This document shows positions 34,600 to 43,668 of a DNA stretch of 43,683 bases, piece after piece. The stretch covers positions 1-43,683 of the forward strand of contig JAGABS010000046.1 in the NCBI GenBank assembly GCA_017614525.1, given 5' to 3'. Position numbers and translations under genes: made by a program. The first letter of the stretch is position 1. Every line of letters starts with the position of its first letter. The notes under the pieces were generated by a model. The model made no database searches. It was not told the origin of the DNA and saw nothing but the letters and a program-made list of their open reading frames with translations. This stretch comes from Alphaproteobacteria bacterium. Lineage in GTDB: Bacteria; Pseudomonadota; Alphaproteobacteria; UBA3830.

Positions 34600-35676
34600 T
34601 TAAACGAATTCTTCAACAATTGAAGCCGTCGTTTCTTTACCGATTTTATCGTAGTTTTTAGCCATCCACTTGTCAGCGGCAACACGTCCGGCATCAAACA
34701 GATGCTTCAAAAATTCTTCGTCCGTGTTCAACTTGGAAGACCAACCCAAATCCTGGAAAACTTCTTCGTCTTCGATCAAGTGAATGTTCATCTTCTTCAT
34801 TGTACCCGGTTCGATAATTTTCTTATCCATCAATTCACGGATGAAATGCATGGACCTCATCTCCCTCATGATGGAAGTATTGTTTGTGATCTCGTTCATA
34901 CGATCACCGATTTCGCCCGCCGTTACAGGAAGCCTATTCCTGTGAGTAGGATTCAGCTTAATCAACATAATATCATCCGGCTCGCAGTCGTAGATAAGAG
35001 GATACATAACAGGATTACCAGTGTATCCGCCGTCCCAATAATATTCTCCTTTTACCATAACGGCATTGAAGATAGTCGGAAGACAGGCGGTCGCCAACAT
35101 TGTGTCCACACTCAGCTCCTTGCGTATGTTGCTGAATATCTTTATCTTTCCTGTGTAAACATGAGTCGCTGACAGGAAAACTCTTACACCGTCAAACTCA
35201 TTTAATTTGTCGAAGTTAAACAGCTCTTTCACGATATCCTTCAACGGATTAATTCCCAACGGATTCAACTGGTATGGGGAAAAGACTTTGCAAAGGAAAT
35301 CATAAAAAACAAATCCCGGAGAATTGTGCATGGTGTACTTTCCGGCCAACACGTCCAGAACGCCCGGCTTAAAAATACTGGTTTTTCCTGCCTCGGAAGT
35401 AATCTTCCAATATTTCTTCAGCATCCTTCGAGCACCATCGTTTCCGCCTTCCATGATGCCTTGGGCCGTACAAACTGCGTTCATACCCCCGGCACTTGCT
35501 CCGGAAACTCCCTCTACGACAATGTCACTTTCTTCAAAAAGACGGTCCAATACACCCCAGGTGAACGCTCCGTGAGCTCCTCCTCCCTGCATCGCGATCG
35601 TCAGGTGCTTCTTTCCGTCATGCGCTTTCTTTTCTACTTTCTCAAATTTTTCAACTTTCTCGTTCTCTTTAGACAT
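34600..35676 (-). CDS. Patatin-like phospholipase
   Basis: Patatin-family lipid acyl hydrolases are frequent effectors of intracellular bacteria. The protein has the oxyanion-hole motif GGGAHGAF (31-38), the nucleophile elbow GASAG (Ser61) within VEGVSGASAGGMN, and the dyad aspartate in YYWDGGYTGN (about residue 215). No signal peptide is seen; the N-terminus is very charged (EKVEKFEKVEKK), so any export would not be through Sec. I chose ATG 35676 because GGAAGG lies about 7 bases ahead; the in-frame TTG at 35691 overlaps that site. A CtrA-type box lies 51-65 bases ahead of the start. Confidence 0.92.
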   Translation of the reverse strand: MSKENEKVEKFEKVEKKAHDGKKHLTIAMQGGGAHGAFTWGVLDRLFEESDIVVEGVSGASAGGMNAVCTAQGIMEGGNDGARRMLKKYWKITSEAGKTSIFKPGVLDVLAGKYTMHNSPGFVFYDFLCKVFSPYQLNPLGINPLKDIVKELFNFDKLNEFDGVRVFLSATHVYTGKIKIFSNIRKELSVDTMLATACLPTIFNAVMVKGEYYWDGGYTGNPVMYPLIYDCEPDDIMLIKLNPTHRNRLPVTAGEIGDRMNEITNNTSIMREMRSMHFIRELMDKKIIEPGTMKKMNIHLIEDEEVFQDLGWSSKLNTDEEFLKHLFDAGRVAADKWMAKNYDKIGKETTASIVEEFV

Positions 35677-35726
35677 TTCTGTTCCTTCCAATTCTAAAAC
35701 TCTTATTTCATGTTAATACCTTTAAG

Positions 35727-35741
35727 TTAAAATTTAGTTAA
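35727..35741 (-). promoter_or_regulatory. CtrA-type box ahead of the patatin gene
   Basis: TTAACTAAATTTTAA followed by C on the minus strand matches TTAA-N7-TTAA-C. Another TTAA lies at 35722-35725 and a further one at 35713-35716, closer to the gene. The 316-base gap between the patatin start and the LRR stop (35677-35992) contains this site and the LRR terminator, and no gene I can support. Confidence 0.5.
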
Positions 35742-35859
35742 TTATGAATTTTTTTATTTAAAAAAACCAAAATTCAACTTTTGTGAGCTGACATGGGCAC
35801 TGAATCAAACTAATTTTTGAGGTCTTTGCAGAGCGAAATCGGGACAAACTACCAACCCG

Positions 35860-35895
35860 AAAAAAACGCCAGCCGCACAAATTTTTCGGACTGGC
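35860..35895 (-). terminator. Intrinsic terminator downstream of the LRR gene
   Basis: On the minus strand, GCCAG-T-CCG pairs with CGGCTGGC: eight base pairs with one bulged T around an 11-base loop. The stem is followed by G and seven Ts. It lies about 100 bases after the LRR stop codon and ahead of the patatin promoter region, so the LRR gene is probably monocistronic. Confidence 0.75.
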
Positions 35896-35992
35896 ACGAT
35901 CTTCAAAATCTCCGCGGAGCAAAAGCGAACGGCACAGTCGCAACAGATTCCAATCACGGAAGTCACAACCAGCCGACAACCCCCTTCCGGAA

Positions 35993-37456
35993 CTATATTC
36001 CGAGATCAAGAGTGCTCACCCTGTGCTCTCTCTTCCAAATCTTGAGTTTGTTCATCTCTTCAGTCCGCTGACTTTCGGAGATCCCTCCGAAATCATTTCC
36101 TTCCCAGTTAACGATTTCCAACTTCGACCCCTCCGGTATGGTCTCCATGAACCCGACTACATCAGACAATTTTATCTTGTTGCGAGTGAAGTCAATCGCT
36201 ATCAGACTCTTCATTTGAGAAACCGGCAGAGACTTCACGGAACCGACTATGTTGTTACCGCTGAAACACGCATACTGCAGGGAACTATTCTGCATACCTC
36301 CGCACAAGGCTGAAAATGCCTCGTCGCTCATTTCACAACCATTTGCAATCAACGCAGACAGGCTATCCATGCTCTTGAGAGATTCAGACAAAACCTTGGC
36401 TGTTTTCGCGTTAATCGGATTTCCCGAAACATTCAGCGTCTTCAACTTCATTAATTCTCCCAACGACCTGGAAATTGTCTGCAAAACCGAGTCAGGAAGA
36501 TTCATATTTGAAATATCCAGACTTTCAAGATCCCTCAAATTCTTCATCGCCTCATTTAAACTCTCGGCGTTATGGTACGCTTCTACTCCATCGTGAGAGT
36601 TAAAATCATCGAAATATATCTTCAGATCAGTGAGTTTAGTCAGCTTTGCCAACGAACTGACGAACTTTCCCACCTGCTTCTCGGTACTTTCAATGACAGA
36701 ATACTCCAATTTTTTCAAATTCTTCAGCTCTCCCAAGGATTCCAATAGTTGATCATAAGACTCACTGTCATCAACTTTCATAAATCCCAAATTCAGCACC
36801 TCCAATGTGTTCATTGATTTCAGAAGAATTTCTTTCAGGATATCGCAGCCGTTAGCGCCAATCTCTCCTAATGTAAGATTCAAACATTTAATAACTTTCA
36901 AATCTTCCACAGCAGCAACCAGTTTAGCAGATTCAGCCTGCGCCATGTTCGTACCTATAACTGTCAGGAATTCCAGTTGCTTATGCCTGGTTATAATGTC
37001 CGTAAACTCCTCAAAATCCTGATTCGCAATGGTACAGGAACTTACCTTCAAACTATTAATTGTTTTCGGCAAATATTTTTGGAGATTCTCCAATACTTCC
37101 CTGGTTAAATCCATATTGCATATATCTACGCTGAGTAATTTCGGATATTTAGAAAAGAAATCAAATTCCGAAAGATCTTGGTCCTGTCCTTGTTCTTCAA
37201 AATAGGTCTTATTTTCCGCTAACAACACGACTTTCTTGCCGGATATCCTGATTCCGACAACATCTTTGTTATCCATACGCCCCTGACTCTTGGTAAACGG
37301 ATACAGATCCGTCTCTTGAGCCTCTTTTTGGGACGTATAATTCTCACCCGTTCCCAATCCATAATTGCTTCTGGTGTACTCCTCTGCCGAAACACTGCCT
37401 CCAAGTAGCGCAATAGCACAAGATAAGGATAAAATTCTGTAAAAACGACTCTTCAT
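35993..37456 (-). CDS. Secreted leucine-rich-repeat protein (RNI-like)
   Basis: The product (about 487 residues) begins with a clear signal peptide (MKSRFYRILSLSCAIALLGG, then SVSA) and consists mostly of leucine-rich repeats of the long ribonuclease-inhibitor type. Examples are LESLDISNMNLPDSVLQTI, LKTLNVSGNPINAKTAKVL and LEVLNLGFMKVDDSES. Repeats of this type are common in eukaryotic proteins and in effectors of intracellular bacteria, where they bind host proteins. No catalytic domain is visible. The frame is open to 37495, but ATG 37456 has GGAG at 7 bases and begins the signal peptide. It ends with a charged segment (EMNKLKIWKREHRV). Confidence 0.85.
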   Translation of the reverse strand: MKSRFYRILSLSCAIALLGGSVSAEEYTRSNYGLGTGENYTSQKEAQETDLYPFTKSQGRMDNKDVVGIRISGKKVVLLAENKTYFEEQGQDQDLSEFDFFSKYPKLLSVDICNMDLTREVLENLQKYLPKTINSLKVSSCTIANQDFEEFTDIITRHKQLEFLTVIGTNMAQAESAKLVAAVEDLKVIKCLNLTLGEIGANGCDILKEILLKSMNTLEVLNLGFMKVDDSESYDQLLESLGELKNLKKLEYSVIESTEKQVGKFVSSLAKLTKLTDLKIYFDDFNSHDGVEAYHNAESLNEAMKNLRDLESLDISNMNLPDSVLQTISRSLGELMKLKTLNVSGNPINAKTAKVLSESLKSMDSLSALIANGCEMSDEAFSALCGGMQNSSLQYACFSGNNIVGSVKSLPVSQMKSLIAIDFTRNKIKLSDVVGFMETIPEGSKLEIVNWEGNDFGGISESQRTEEMNKLKIWKREHRVSTLDLGI

Positions 37457-37598
37457 TAGTAACTCCACATAACTATCTTCCTTATATGAAATCACAAAAA
37501 GGTAAATAACTTATGAAAATTTGAATATTTTTTCGATCTTTTACAGAAAATATTGTGTATAATCAAACTCTACGGTTTTTGCAGTGCTTGGGACAGAT

Positions 37599-39041
37599 AT
37601 GAAGTTTTCGATGAAATTAAGAGAGATGCTTTGTTTAGATGACGAAGAGCAGCGAAATTTTGAGCATCCTTTGCCCAAGGAAATATTCAGAGATTATGAC
37701 ATCAGAGGAGTTTTTGGAAAGACCCTTTTCCCCGAACATGCTTACTACATAGGACGGGCGTTCGGAACTTACCTGTATCGAAAAAACTTAAAAAAGATGT
37801 GCGTAGGAAACGATTGCCGAAATTCTTCGGATACCCTGACGGAGAAACTGATTCAAGGACTAACCAAGTCTGGAATGGAAGTAGTTGAGTTAGGTACTTG
37901 TCACACGCCAATGATGTATTACACCGTAAACAAGTTCAATATGGATGCCGGCGTTATGGTGACGGGATCCCACAATCCCGCGGAATATAATGGATTTAAA
38001 TTTATGCTGGGGACGGATCCGTTCTACGGAAGCGACATAAAAAAAATTGAACAGATGATACGTCAGCACGATTTCGTTGAGGCGAACGGGCGCGAAATTA
38101 TCCTTAACGATATTTTCGTGAAGTATATAAACGATATTTTGGACGGATTTAAATTCGCAGACGATCTGAGTATTGCTTGGGACATCGGAAACGGCGCGAC
38201 AAGCAACGCCGTCAGGGAAATCGTGACCAGAATCCCCGGACGCCACCACATTTTATTTGAGGACATGGACGGAAATTTCCCGAATCGTCAGCCGGACCCT
38301 ACCGTCTCTGAAAATATTTCTTATTTGAAAAAATTCGTAAGCTACAACAAGTTCGATATAGGTTTTGCCTTCGACAGCGACGGCGACCGTCTATGCGTCG
38401 TAAATTCCGACGGTCAAATGCTGTACAGTGACCAAGTGCTGGAAGTCTTTGCGGCTGATTTTTTGAGAAAAAATCCGGGGGCGCAGGTCATCTCGGATGT
38501 GAAATCCTGCCACAGAGTATTTCAAAAAATAAAAGAATTGGGCGGGTCTCCCATCATGGAAAAAGTCGGACATTCGTTCATAAAAGCGAGAATGAAACTG
38601 TCAGGAGCTTTGTTAGCCGGAGAAATGAGCGGTCATTTCTTCTTTAAAGACAGATGGTACGGATTCGATGACGGAATTTATGCAGCCCTGCGCTGTCTGG
38701 AAATTCTCGGGGAAAACAGAGAGGCTTTCAGCAACTTGCCGTACGGTTTCGTTACTCCGGAAATCCGAATCAATTGCTCCGAGGATAAAAAGTTCCAAAT
38801 AATAGAAAAGATCAAAGAAAAACTGCATGGGAAAGGAATACGTTTCGTGGACATCGACGGCGTCAGAGTCTCCAATGAAAAAGGCTGGTGGCTGATCAGG
38901 ACATCCAACACTCAAAACGCAATTTCTCTGAGAATCGAGGCAGACAAAGAGAAGTATATGAAGTCTCTGTTGAACGATGTGGCCTCGTATTTAAATCCTT
39001 TCATAAAAAACATAAAGGAAACTCTAGCGAAATATGAATAA
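37599..39041 (+). CDS. Phosphomannomutase/phosphoglucomutase
   Basis: This alpha-D-phosphohexomutase interconverts hexose 6- and 1-phosphates for nucleotide-sugar and LPS precursors. Domains are in normal order: FRDYDIRGVFG, the phosphoserine loop VTGSHNPAEYNGFK, the metal-binding loop FDSDGDRL, the sugar-specificity loop GEMSGHFFF, and the phosphate-binding loop RTSNTQNA. The last is close to the RASNTQ form of the PMM/PGM (AlgC/ManB) group. The frame is open from GTG 37584; the ATG at 37599, with GGGACAG just ahead, is the better start. A TATAAT lies at 37558-37563 without a good -35. The gene overlaps dnaG by 8 bases. Confidence 0.92.
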   Translation: MKFSMKLREMLCLDDEEQRNFEHPLPKEIFRDYDIRGVFGKTLFPEHAYYIGRAFGTYLYRKNLKKMCVGNDCRNSSDTLTEKLIQGLTKSGMEVVELGTCHTPMMYYTVNKFNMDAGVMVTGSHNPAEYNGFKFMLGTDPFYGSDIKKIEQMIRQHDFVEANGREIILNDIFVKYINDILDGFKFADDLSIAWDIGNGATSNAVREIVTRIPGRHHILFEDMDGNFPNRQPDPTVSENISYLKKFVSYNKFDIGFAFDSDGDRLCVVNSDGQMLYSDQVLEVFAADFLRKNPGAQVISDVKSCHRVFQKIKELGGSPIMEKVGHSFIKARMKLSGALLAGEMSGHFFFKDRWYGFDDGIYAALRCLEILGENREAFSNLPYGFVTPEIRINCSEDKKFQIIEKIKEKLHGKGIRFVDIDGVRVSNEKGWWLIRTSNTQNAISLRIEADKEKYMKSLLNDVASYLNPFIKNIKETLAKYE

Positions 39042-40761
39042 GGATTTTGTCGAACATCTGAAAGGCCGCATTTCCATTGTAGATGTAGTTTCTGCCCGCA
39101 TAAGACTGCGTAAAATCGGGAATGTATGGAAAGCCCTTTGCCCTTTTCATAAGGAAAAGACAGGCTCTTTTCACGTGGACGAAACTAAAGGACTGTATCA
39201 CTGCTTTGGCTGCGGCGCAGGCGGTGACTCGATAAAATTCGTCATGGATTACGAGAAAGTTTCTTTTTTGGAAGCTGTCGAAATCATTGCAAACCAGTAC
39301 GGAATAGAAATACCGAGGAATGAGGCTGCGCGAAAAACAGATCCGGCCGCGAGACTTTTCGAAATTATGGATTACTCGAAAAATTATTTCATCAGGAGCT
39401 TAAACTCAAAAAGTGACTCGACGGCCAGAGATTATTTAAGTTTGAGAAGGATCAACAAAGAACAAATCGAAAAGTTTCAGTTGGGCTTTGCTCCTGCCAA
39501 TGCAGATCTTTATAACCAACTGAAAAAGAAAGGATTTTCCGACGAAGAGCTGGTTAGAACGGGTGTTTTCATAAAATTCGGATACAAAAATGAATTTGTT
39601 AACAGATACAGGGGCCGTTTGATTTTTCCGATAATCGACGCACGCGAAAAATGCGTTGGATTTGGCGGAAGAATTCTGGAAAAATCCGAAAAGGCGAAGT
39701 ATATAAATTCTCCGGAAACCGAAATTTACAAAAAAAGTCAGCAATTGTACGGGTACAATCTCGCGCGCAAGGGAAAATCTCGCCAAATAATCATCTCCGA
39801 GGGATATTTAGACGTAATTTCGCTGCATCAGGCGGGATTTGACGGCGCGGTCGCTCCTCTGGGGACGGCTATCAGTGAGTCACAGATAAATATGTGCTGG
39901 CGCGTCTGCAGCAACCCCGTTATCGCTCTGGACGGTGACTCCGCAGGCATCAAAGCGTCGTACCGCTGGGTTGATCGAATTCTGACTCACCTCGAACCGG
40001 GAAAATCTTTCAAATTCGCAGCGCTTCCCCAGGGTTCGGACCCCGATCTTTTGGTTTATAACAACCGAATTTCAGCAATTACTGAGGCGGTGAATAATGC
40101 TGTACCGCTCTCGCAGTGGCTTTGGGACGGGGGATTTTCCTTATACCCCTCGGAAACTCCGGAACAAAAAGCCGAACTTATTGAAATGCTAATCCAAAAA
40201 GCTGAATCCATAAAAAATATTTCCATAAAAAATTTTTATATTCAGGATATCAAAAATCGACAGAGGTCCTTGTATAAGAGGAAGAAACGCGTCACCAAAA
40301 AAGAAAATCTGCAATCCGCAAGCTCCGCAAAAGAAAAAATTGAAAAAATACTAGTTGTGACTCTGCTAAATCACCCTTATATTATTGATAGGGTCATGGA
40401 AGATTTCGTTAAGCTCGAATTCGAAAATACCGAAGTGAGGGGTTTGAAAGAGAAGATTTTAAGGAACTATGCGGATTTTGCGGAGGAAATCCCTCAAAGA
40501 TTTATTGAATCGATGGTACAATTGCAGGATGCCGTGAGCGAAGATTTTAAGGATGTCGCGATGCACGCCAGTTTCGCAGATAAAAATGTTGATGATAACT
40601 GTGCTTTCACAGGGTGGTCGGGGTTGCTGAAGAAGTATTTGTCCGAACCCTTGTTAGTCAGAGACTTACAGAAGGCGTCGTCTGATTTTGTTTTTTCTGA
40701 AGACAGCTGGCAGCGTTTGAAGGCATTGAAAAACGAAGTCTTAAACCGAAGAAAGAGGTAG
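39034..40761 (+). CDS. dnaG: DNA primase
   Basis: DnaG synthesises RNA primers for DNA replication. The 575-residue protein has the CHC2 zinc finger (Cys36, His39, Cys57, Cys60: ALCPFHKEKTGSFHV and YHCFGCGAGGD). The catalytic core has RLIFPIIDAREKCVGFGGR, and the Toprim motifs are SEGYLDVISL and ALDGDSAG. A C-terminal helicase-interaction region without strong conservation follows. Length is normal. It lies directly ahead of rpoD, the dnaG-rpoD order seen in many bacteria. Confidence 0.97.
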   Translation: MNKDFVEHLKGRISIVDVVSARIRLRKIGNVWKALCPFHKEKTGSFHVDETKGLYHCFGCGAGGDSIKFVMDYEKVSFLEAVEIIANQYGIEIPRNEAARKTDPAARLFEIMDYSKNYFIRSLNSKSDSTARDYLSLRRINKEQIEKFQLGFAPANADLYNQLKKKGFSDEELVRTGVFIKFGYKNEFVNRYRGRLIFPIIDAREKCVGFGGRILEKSEKAKYINSPETEIYKKSQQLYGYNLARKGKSRQIIISEGYLDVISLHQAGFDGAVAPLGTAISESQINMCWRVCSNPVIALDGDSAGIKASYRWVDRILTHLEPGKSFKFAALPQGSDPDLLVYNNRISAITEAVNNAVPLSQWLWDGGFSLYPSETPEQKAELIEMLIQKAESIKNISIKNFYIQDIKNRQRSLYKRKKRVTKKENLQSASSAKEKIEKILVVTLLNHPYIIDRVMEDFVKLEFENTEVRGLKEKILRNYADFAEEIPQRFIESMVQLQDAVSEDFKDVAMHASFADKNVDDNCAFTGWSGLLKKYLSEPLLVRDLQKASSDFVFSEDSWQRLKALKNEVLNRRKR

Positions 40762-40770
40762 GAGTCAAAA

Positions 40771-42624
40771 ATGAGCGCAGTTTCGAATTCGAAAGTAGAT
40801 GAGAAAATTGAAAATATTGAAAACAAGGAAGAGAATCAGAGCAAGGAAAATCCGGCAGAAACCCGGTTTGCCGCACTGATATCTTTGGGAAAAGAGCGCG
40901 GGTACATAACCTATGACGAGTTAAACGACGCCTTGCCGAAAGAAAAGTTCTCTTCGGAAAAGATTGATATTGCCGTCTCCAGCATTTCGGAAATGGGCAT
41001 CCAGCTGATCGAAACGGAAGAGGCGGAGACTTTCCACCGCGAAAAGGATCATGTGCATCCCGTGGCTGCGCCGAAGATTGAACAAAATGATGATCTTTTG
41101 AGAACAGACGATCCTGTCCGCATGTATCTCAGGGAGATGGGCAATGTCGAATTGCTTTCCCGTGACGGAGAAATCGAGCTTGCGAAAAAGATCGAGCAAG
41201 GATACGCAGAAGTTCTCAGCGGTTTGAGCGAAAGTCCGAAAACTTTTGATAAATTCTCCGAGTGGATAGAAGCCCTGAAAAATCACAAAATCATGTTGAG
41301 AGAAATCCTTCAGCTGGACAACGGAATGAAAGACGGTGAGGAAGAATCAGGAGATTCCGAAGGCGATGATGACGACTTGGAAGAAGACGAGAATTCCGCT
41401 GAGGACTCGGAAGATCAGAAGGAAGTCAGCACCGAAGATGACAACTTAATACCCGGCGTCATCGAGAGCCTGCAAAAGATCATCGCGATGCACGAGGCGA
41501 TTCTCAAAAAGAAAAACCCGTCGACCAAACAAAAACGCGAATTGGTAAACGCCGTCGCTGAGCTGAAAATCAACCAAAAAACAATTGAGTCAATGTGCGA
41601 AGAGCTTTATGTGCTGAACCGCAAACTGATCAAGAGCGAAAGCGCCCTCCTGAAATTGGCCCAGGACAACGGCATCAGCCGCGAGGGATTCCTGAAAAAT
41701 TATCTCGGAAACGAAACTAACCCCGATTGGGAAAATTCCATGCTGAAGTTCTCAAATTGGAGCAAATTCTTTCAAAACTGCGCTAAAGAGATTTCCGACC
41801 ACCAGACGTTGGCAAAGGAGATTGAAGAAGAATCCAAATTGCCGCTCGGGGTGTTCAAAAAATTGGTCGCATGCATCCAGAAAGGCGAAAGGTGCGCGAC
41901 TCGAGCCAAAAAGGACATGATCGAAGCCAACTTGCGCTTGGTCATTTCCATTGCAAAAAAATACACCAACCGCGGTCTGCAATTTTTAGATTTGATCCAG
42001 GAAGGAAACATCGGCTTGATGAAGGCGGTGGACAAATTCGAATACCGCCGCGGATACAAATTCTCGACCTACGCCACGTGGTGGATTCGCCAGGCGATCA
42101 CTCGCTCCATCGCGGACCAGGCCCGCACCATCAGAATCCCTGTCCACATGATCGAAACGATAAACAAAATCGTGAGATCCTCCAGGCAAATGCTGAACGA
42201 GACGGGAAAGGATCCGACCCCGGAAGAGCTGGCTGAGCGTCTGCATATGCCGCTGGAAAAGGTTCGCAAGGTCCTGAAAATCTCGAAAGAGCCGGTCAGT
42301 CTGGAAGCTCCGATCGGAGACGAGGACGATTCTCATCTCGGAGATTTCATTGAAGACAAGAACATCGCGCAGCCGGTGGAGTCCGCGGTCAATGAGAACC
42401 TGCGTGAAACCACGACTTTGGTGCTGGCCAGCCTCACTCCGAGAGAAGAGCGCGTCCTGAGAATGCGGTTCGGAATCGGCATGAATTCCGATCACACCTT
42501 AGAGGAAGTCGGACAGCAATTCTCGGTCACACGCGAGCGTATCCGACAGATCGAGGCGAAGGCTCTCAGAAAATTGAAACACCCGAGCCGTTCACGGAAG
42601 TTGAAAACTTTCTTGGATTCGTAA
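40771..42624 (+). CDS. rpoD: RNA polymerase primary sigma factor RpoD
   Basis: This is the housekeeping sigma-70. The 617-residue protein has region 1.1, region 1.2 ([17 protein letters not shown]), and an acidic non-conserved insert (about 185-230, many Asp and Glu). Regions 2.1-2.4 include [20 protein letters not shown] and [17 protein letters not shown]. Region 3 follows, then 4.1-4.2 with [12 protein letters not shown] and [22 protein letters not shown] lies 8 bases ahead of the ATG, and the dnaG stop is 9 bases upstream. The strong match of region 2.4/4.2 to the standard sigma-70 supports using TTGACA/TATAAT-type promoters in this genome. Confidence 0.98.
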   Translation: MSAVSNSKVDEKIENIENKEENQSKENPAETRFAALISLGKERGYITYDELNDALPKEKFSSEKIDIAVSSISEMGIQLIETEEAETFHREKDHVHPVAAPKIEQNDDLLRTDDPVRMYLREMGNVELLSRDGEIELAKKIEQGYAEVLSGLSESPKTFDKFSEWIEALKNHKIMLREILQLDNGMKDGEEESGDSEGDDDDLEEDENSAEDSEDQKEVSTEDDNLIPGVIESLQKIIAMHEAILKKKNPSTKQKRELVNAVAELKINQKTIESMCEELYVLNRKLIKSESALLKLAQDNGISREGFLKNYLGNETNPDWENSMLKFSNWSKFFQNCAKEISDHQTLAKEIEEESKLPLGVFKKLVACIQKGERCATRAKKDMIEANLRLVISIAKKYTNRGLQFLDLIQEGNIGLMKAVDKFEYRRGYKFSTYATWWIRQAITRSIADQARTIRIPVHMIETINKIVRSSRQMLNETGKDPTPEELAERLHMPLEKVRKVLKISKEPVSLEAPIGDEDDSHLGDFIEDKNIAQPVESAVNENLRETTTLVLASLTPREERVLRMRFGIGMNSDHTLEEVGQQFSVTRERIRQIEAKALRKLKHPSRSRKLKTFLDS

Positions 42625-42693
42625 TCCGTGAAGTCTGAGATATTTCACTGACTTTCTCCTATCAAAACGGAGGGGTATTGTTCCCGTTCGTTA

Positions 42694-43668
42694 TTAGTTG
42701 ATCATCCCGGAGCCACGCGCCCAAAGAATATACGCTCCCGGTTTTGTGGTATTTGAGCCTCCGTTAAACAATTTCGCAACAAAAGGGCTGGAGAACGGAA
42801 ATTTTACAGCAACGGTTAAAACGAAAATATATCCAGAAGGTACTTTTGAATTTAATAATCGGGCACGTTTAATATACCCAACTTCTCCATAACCGCTGCC
42901 CGTAGCAAATTTTGTTCTATATATGGGATTGGAAAGCGTAGCTTTATCATTAGCATTGGCACTGAGATCCCCCGTACCGTAACCACCGATGTTTTGTTCT
43001 GTTGGAGTTATATTTGGATTGGGATCCGCCCAATCATTTCCTACCCAACAAATAGTTTCCCCTCCGTAAGGCGACACATCCATGACTCCTTTGGTTTTTC
43101 CATCATCAGGTGAGGTCATGTGCGGATATAATCGGCAATAGTACCTAAAATACCCGATCGGAATCCCCCAAGGCTTATATTTTCGAAAAATATTGTCGAA
43201 GTCACTGACATTTCCTTTGGCCATCAGCGAGAATGTGCATTCTCTGGTAATCGAGTCGACTGCCGTTTGAGCCAGCTCCATTCTGATCAACTCGATGGAA
43301 AAGAAGACAATGTACAGGACAACCGGCAGGGTCAGAGCGGTCTCGAGGATGGCCACTCCAGTAGATCTTTTCCTGAAAAACCAAGCGAATGGATTCTTCA
43401 CAAAACGACCGCCCGCGGAGGTTCCCCGCTTTTTGCACAAATTTTTCAGATTTTCGGACAAAAGTTTGAGTTTTCCGACGAATCTCGAGGCACACACCCT
43501 CGCAGAGCAACAGCCCGCGAAGGCTCTCCGCTTTCTGCACAAATTTTTCAGATTTTCGGATAAAAGCTTACGGATTTTTACGAATTTTGAAACACAACCA
43601 TGTGATTTATAACAATTTTTAGGTCCTTGCCCCCCCCTGTCAAATACCTTCTTGTCAAACCACTTCAT
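42694..43668 (-). CDS. TadE-like pilus-associated protein with duplicated N-terminal extension
   Basis: The core is a TadE-type pseudopilin: STGVAILETALTLPVVLYIV at about residues 102-121, including the glutamate five residues into the mature-like segment, and then a periplasmic domain. TadE proteins take part in Flp/Tad pilus assembly. The 100-residue N-terminal extension is unusual. It holds two copies of a basic, cysteine-containing unit (FVKIRKLLSENLKNLCRKR and FVGKLKLLSENLKNLCKKR), and codons 11-13 contain a run of eight Gs. The start is well supported: GAGGAG lies 6 bases ahead of ATG 43668. The gene is convergent with rpoD. No other tad genes are visible in the window. Confidence 0.72.
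   Translation of the reverse strand: MKWFDKKVFDRGGQGPKNCYKSHGCVSKFVKIRKLLSENLKNLCRKRRAFAGCCSARVCASRFVGKLKLLSENLKNLCKKRGTSAGGRFVKNPFAWFFRKRSTGVAILETALTLPVVLYIVFFSIELIRMELAQTAVDSITRECTFSLMAKGNVSDFDNIFRKYKPWGIPIGYFRYYCRLYPHMTSPDDGKTKGVMDVSPYGGETICWVGNDWADPNPNITPTEQNIGGYGTGDLSANANDKATLSNPIYRTKFATGSGYGEVGYIKRARLLNSKVPSGYIFVLTVAVKFPFSSPFVAKLFNGGSNTTKPGAYILWARGSGMIN
43411..43614 (-). repeat. 102-bp tandem duplication inside the TadE-like gene
   Basis: Copies at 43411-43512 and about 43513-43614 share long stretches, such as the plus-strand TTGCACAAATTTTTCAGATT versus CTGCACAAATTTTTCAGATT and the following TTCGGA. The period is exactly 34 codons, so the frame is kept. Each unit encodes a basic amphipathic helix with a cysteine. 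Confidence 0.85.
43630..43637. repeat. Poly-C/poly-G tract of eight in the TadE-like gene
   Basis: Eight consecutive Cs on the plus strand (Gs in the coding strand) lie at codons 11-13 of the TadE-like gene. Homopolymeric G/C tracts near a start codon are typical sites of slipped-strand frameshifting. At the present length the frame is open. Confidence 0.8.

Noticed and set aside
35758-36009. Minus-strand 83-codon frame between the LRR and patatin genes
   Set aside because: It overlaps the LRR C-terminus and the LRR terminator, has no ribosome-binding site of note and no recognisable domain.
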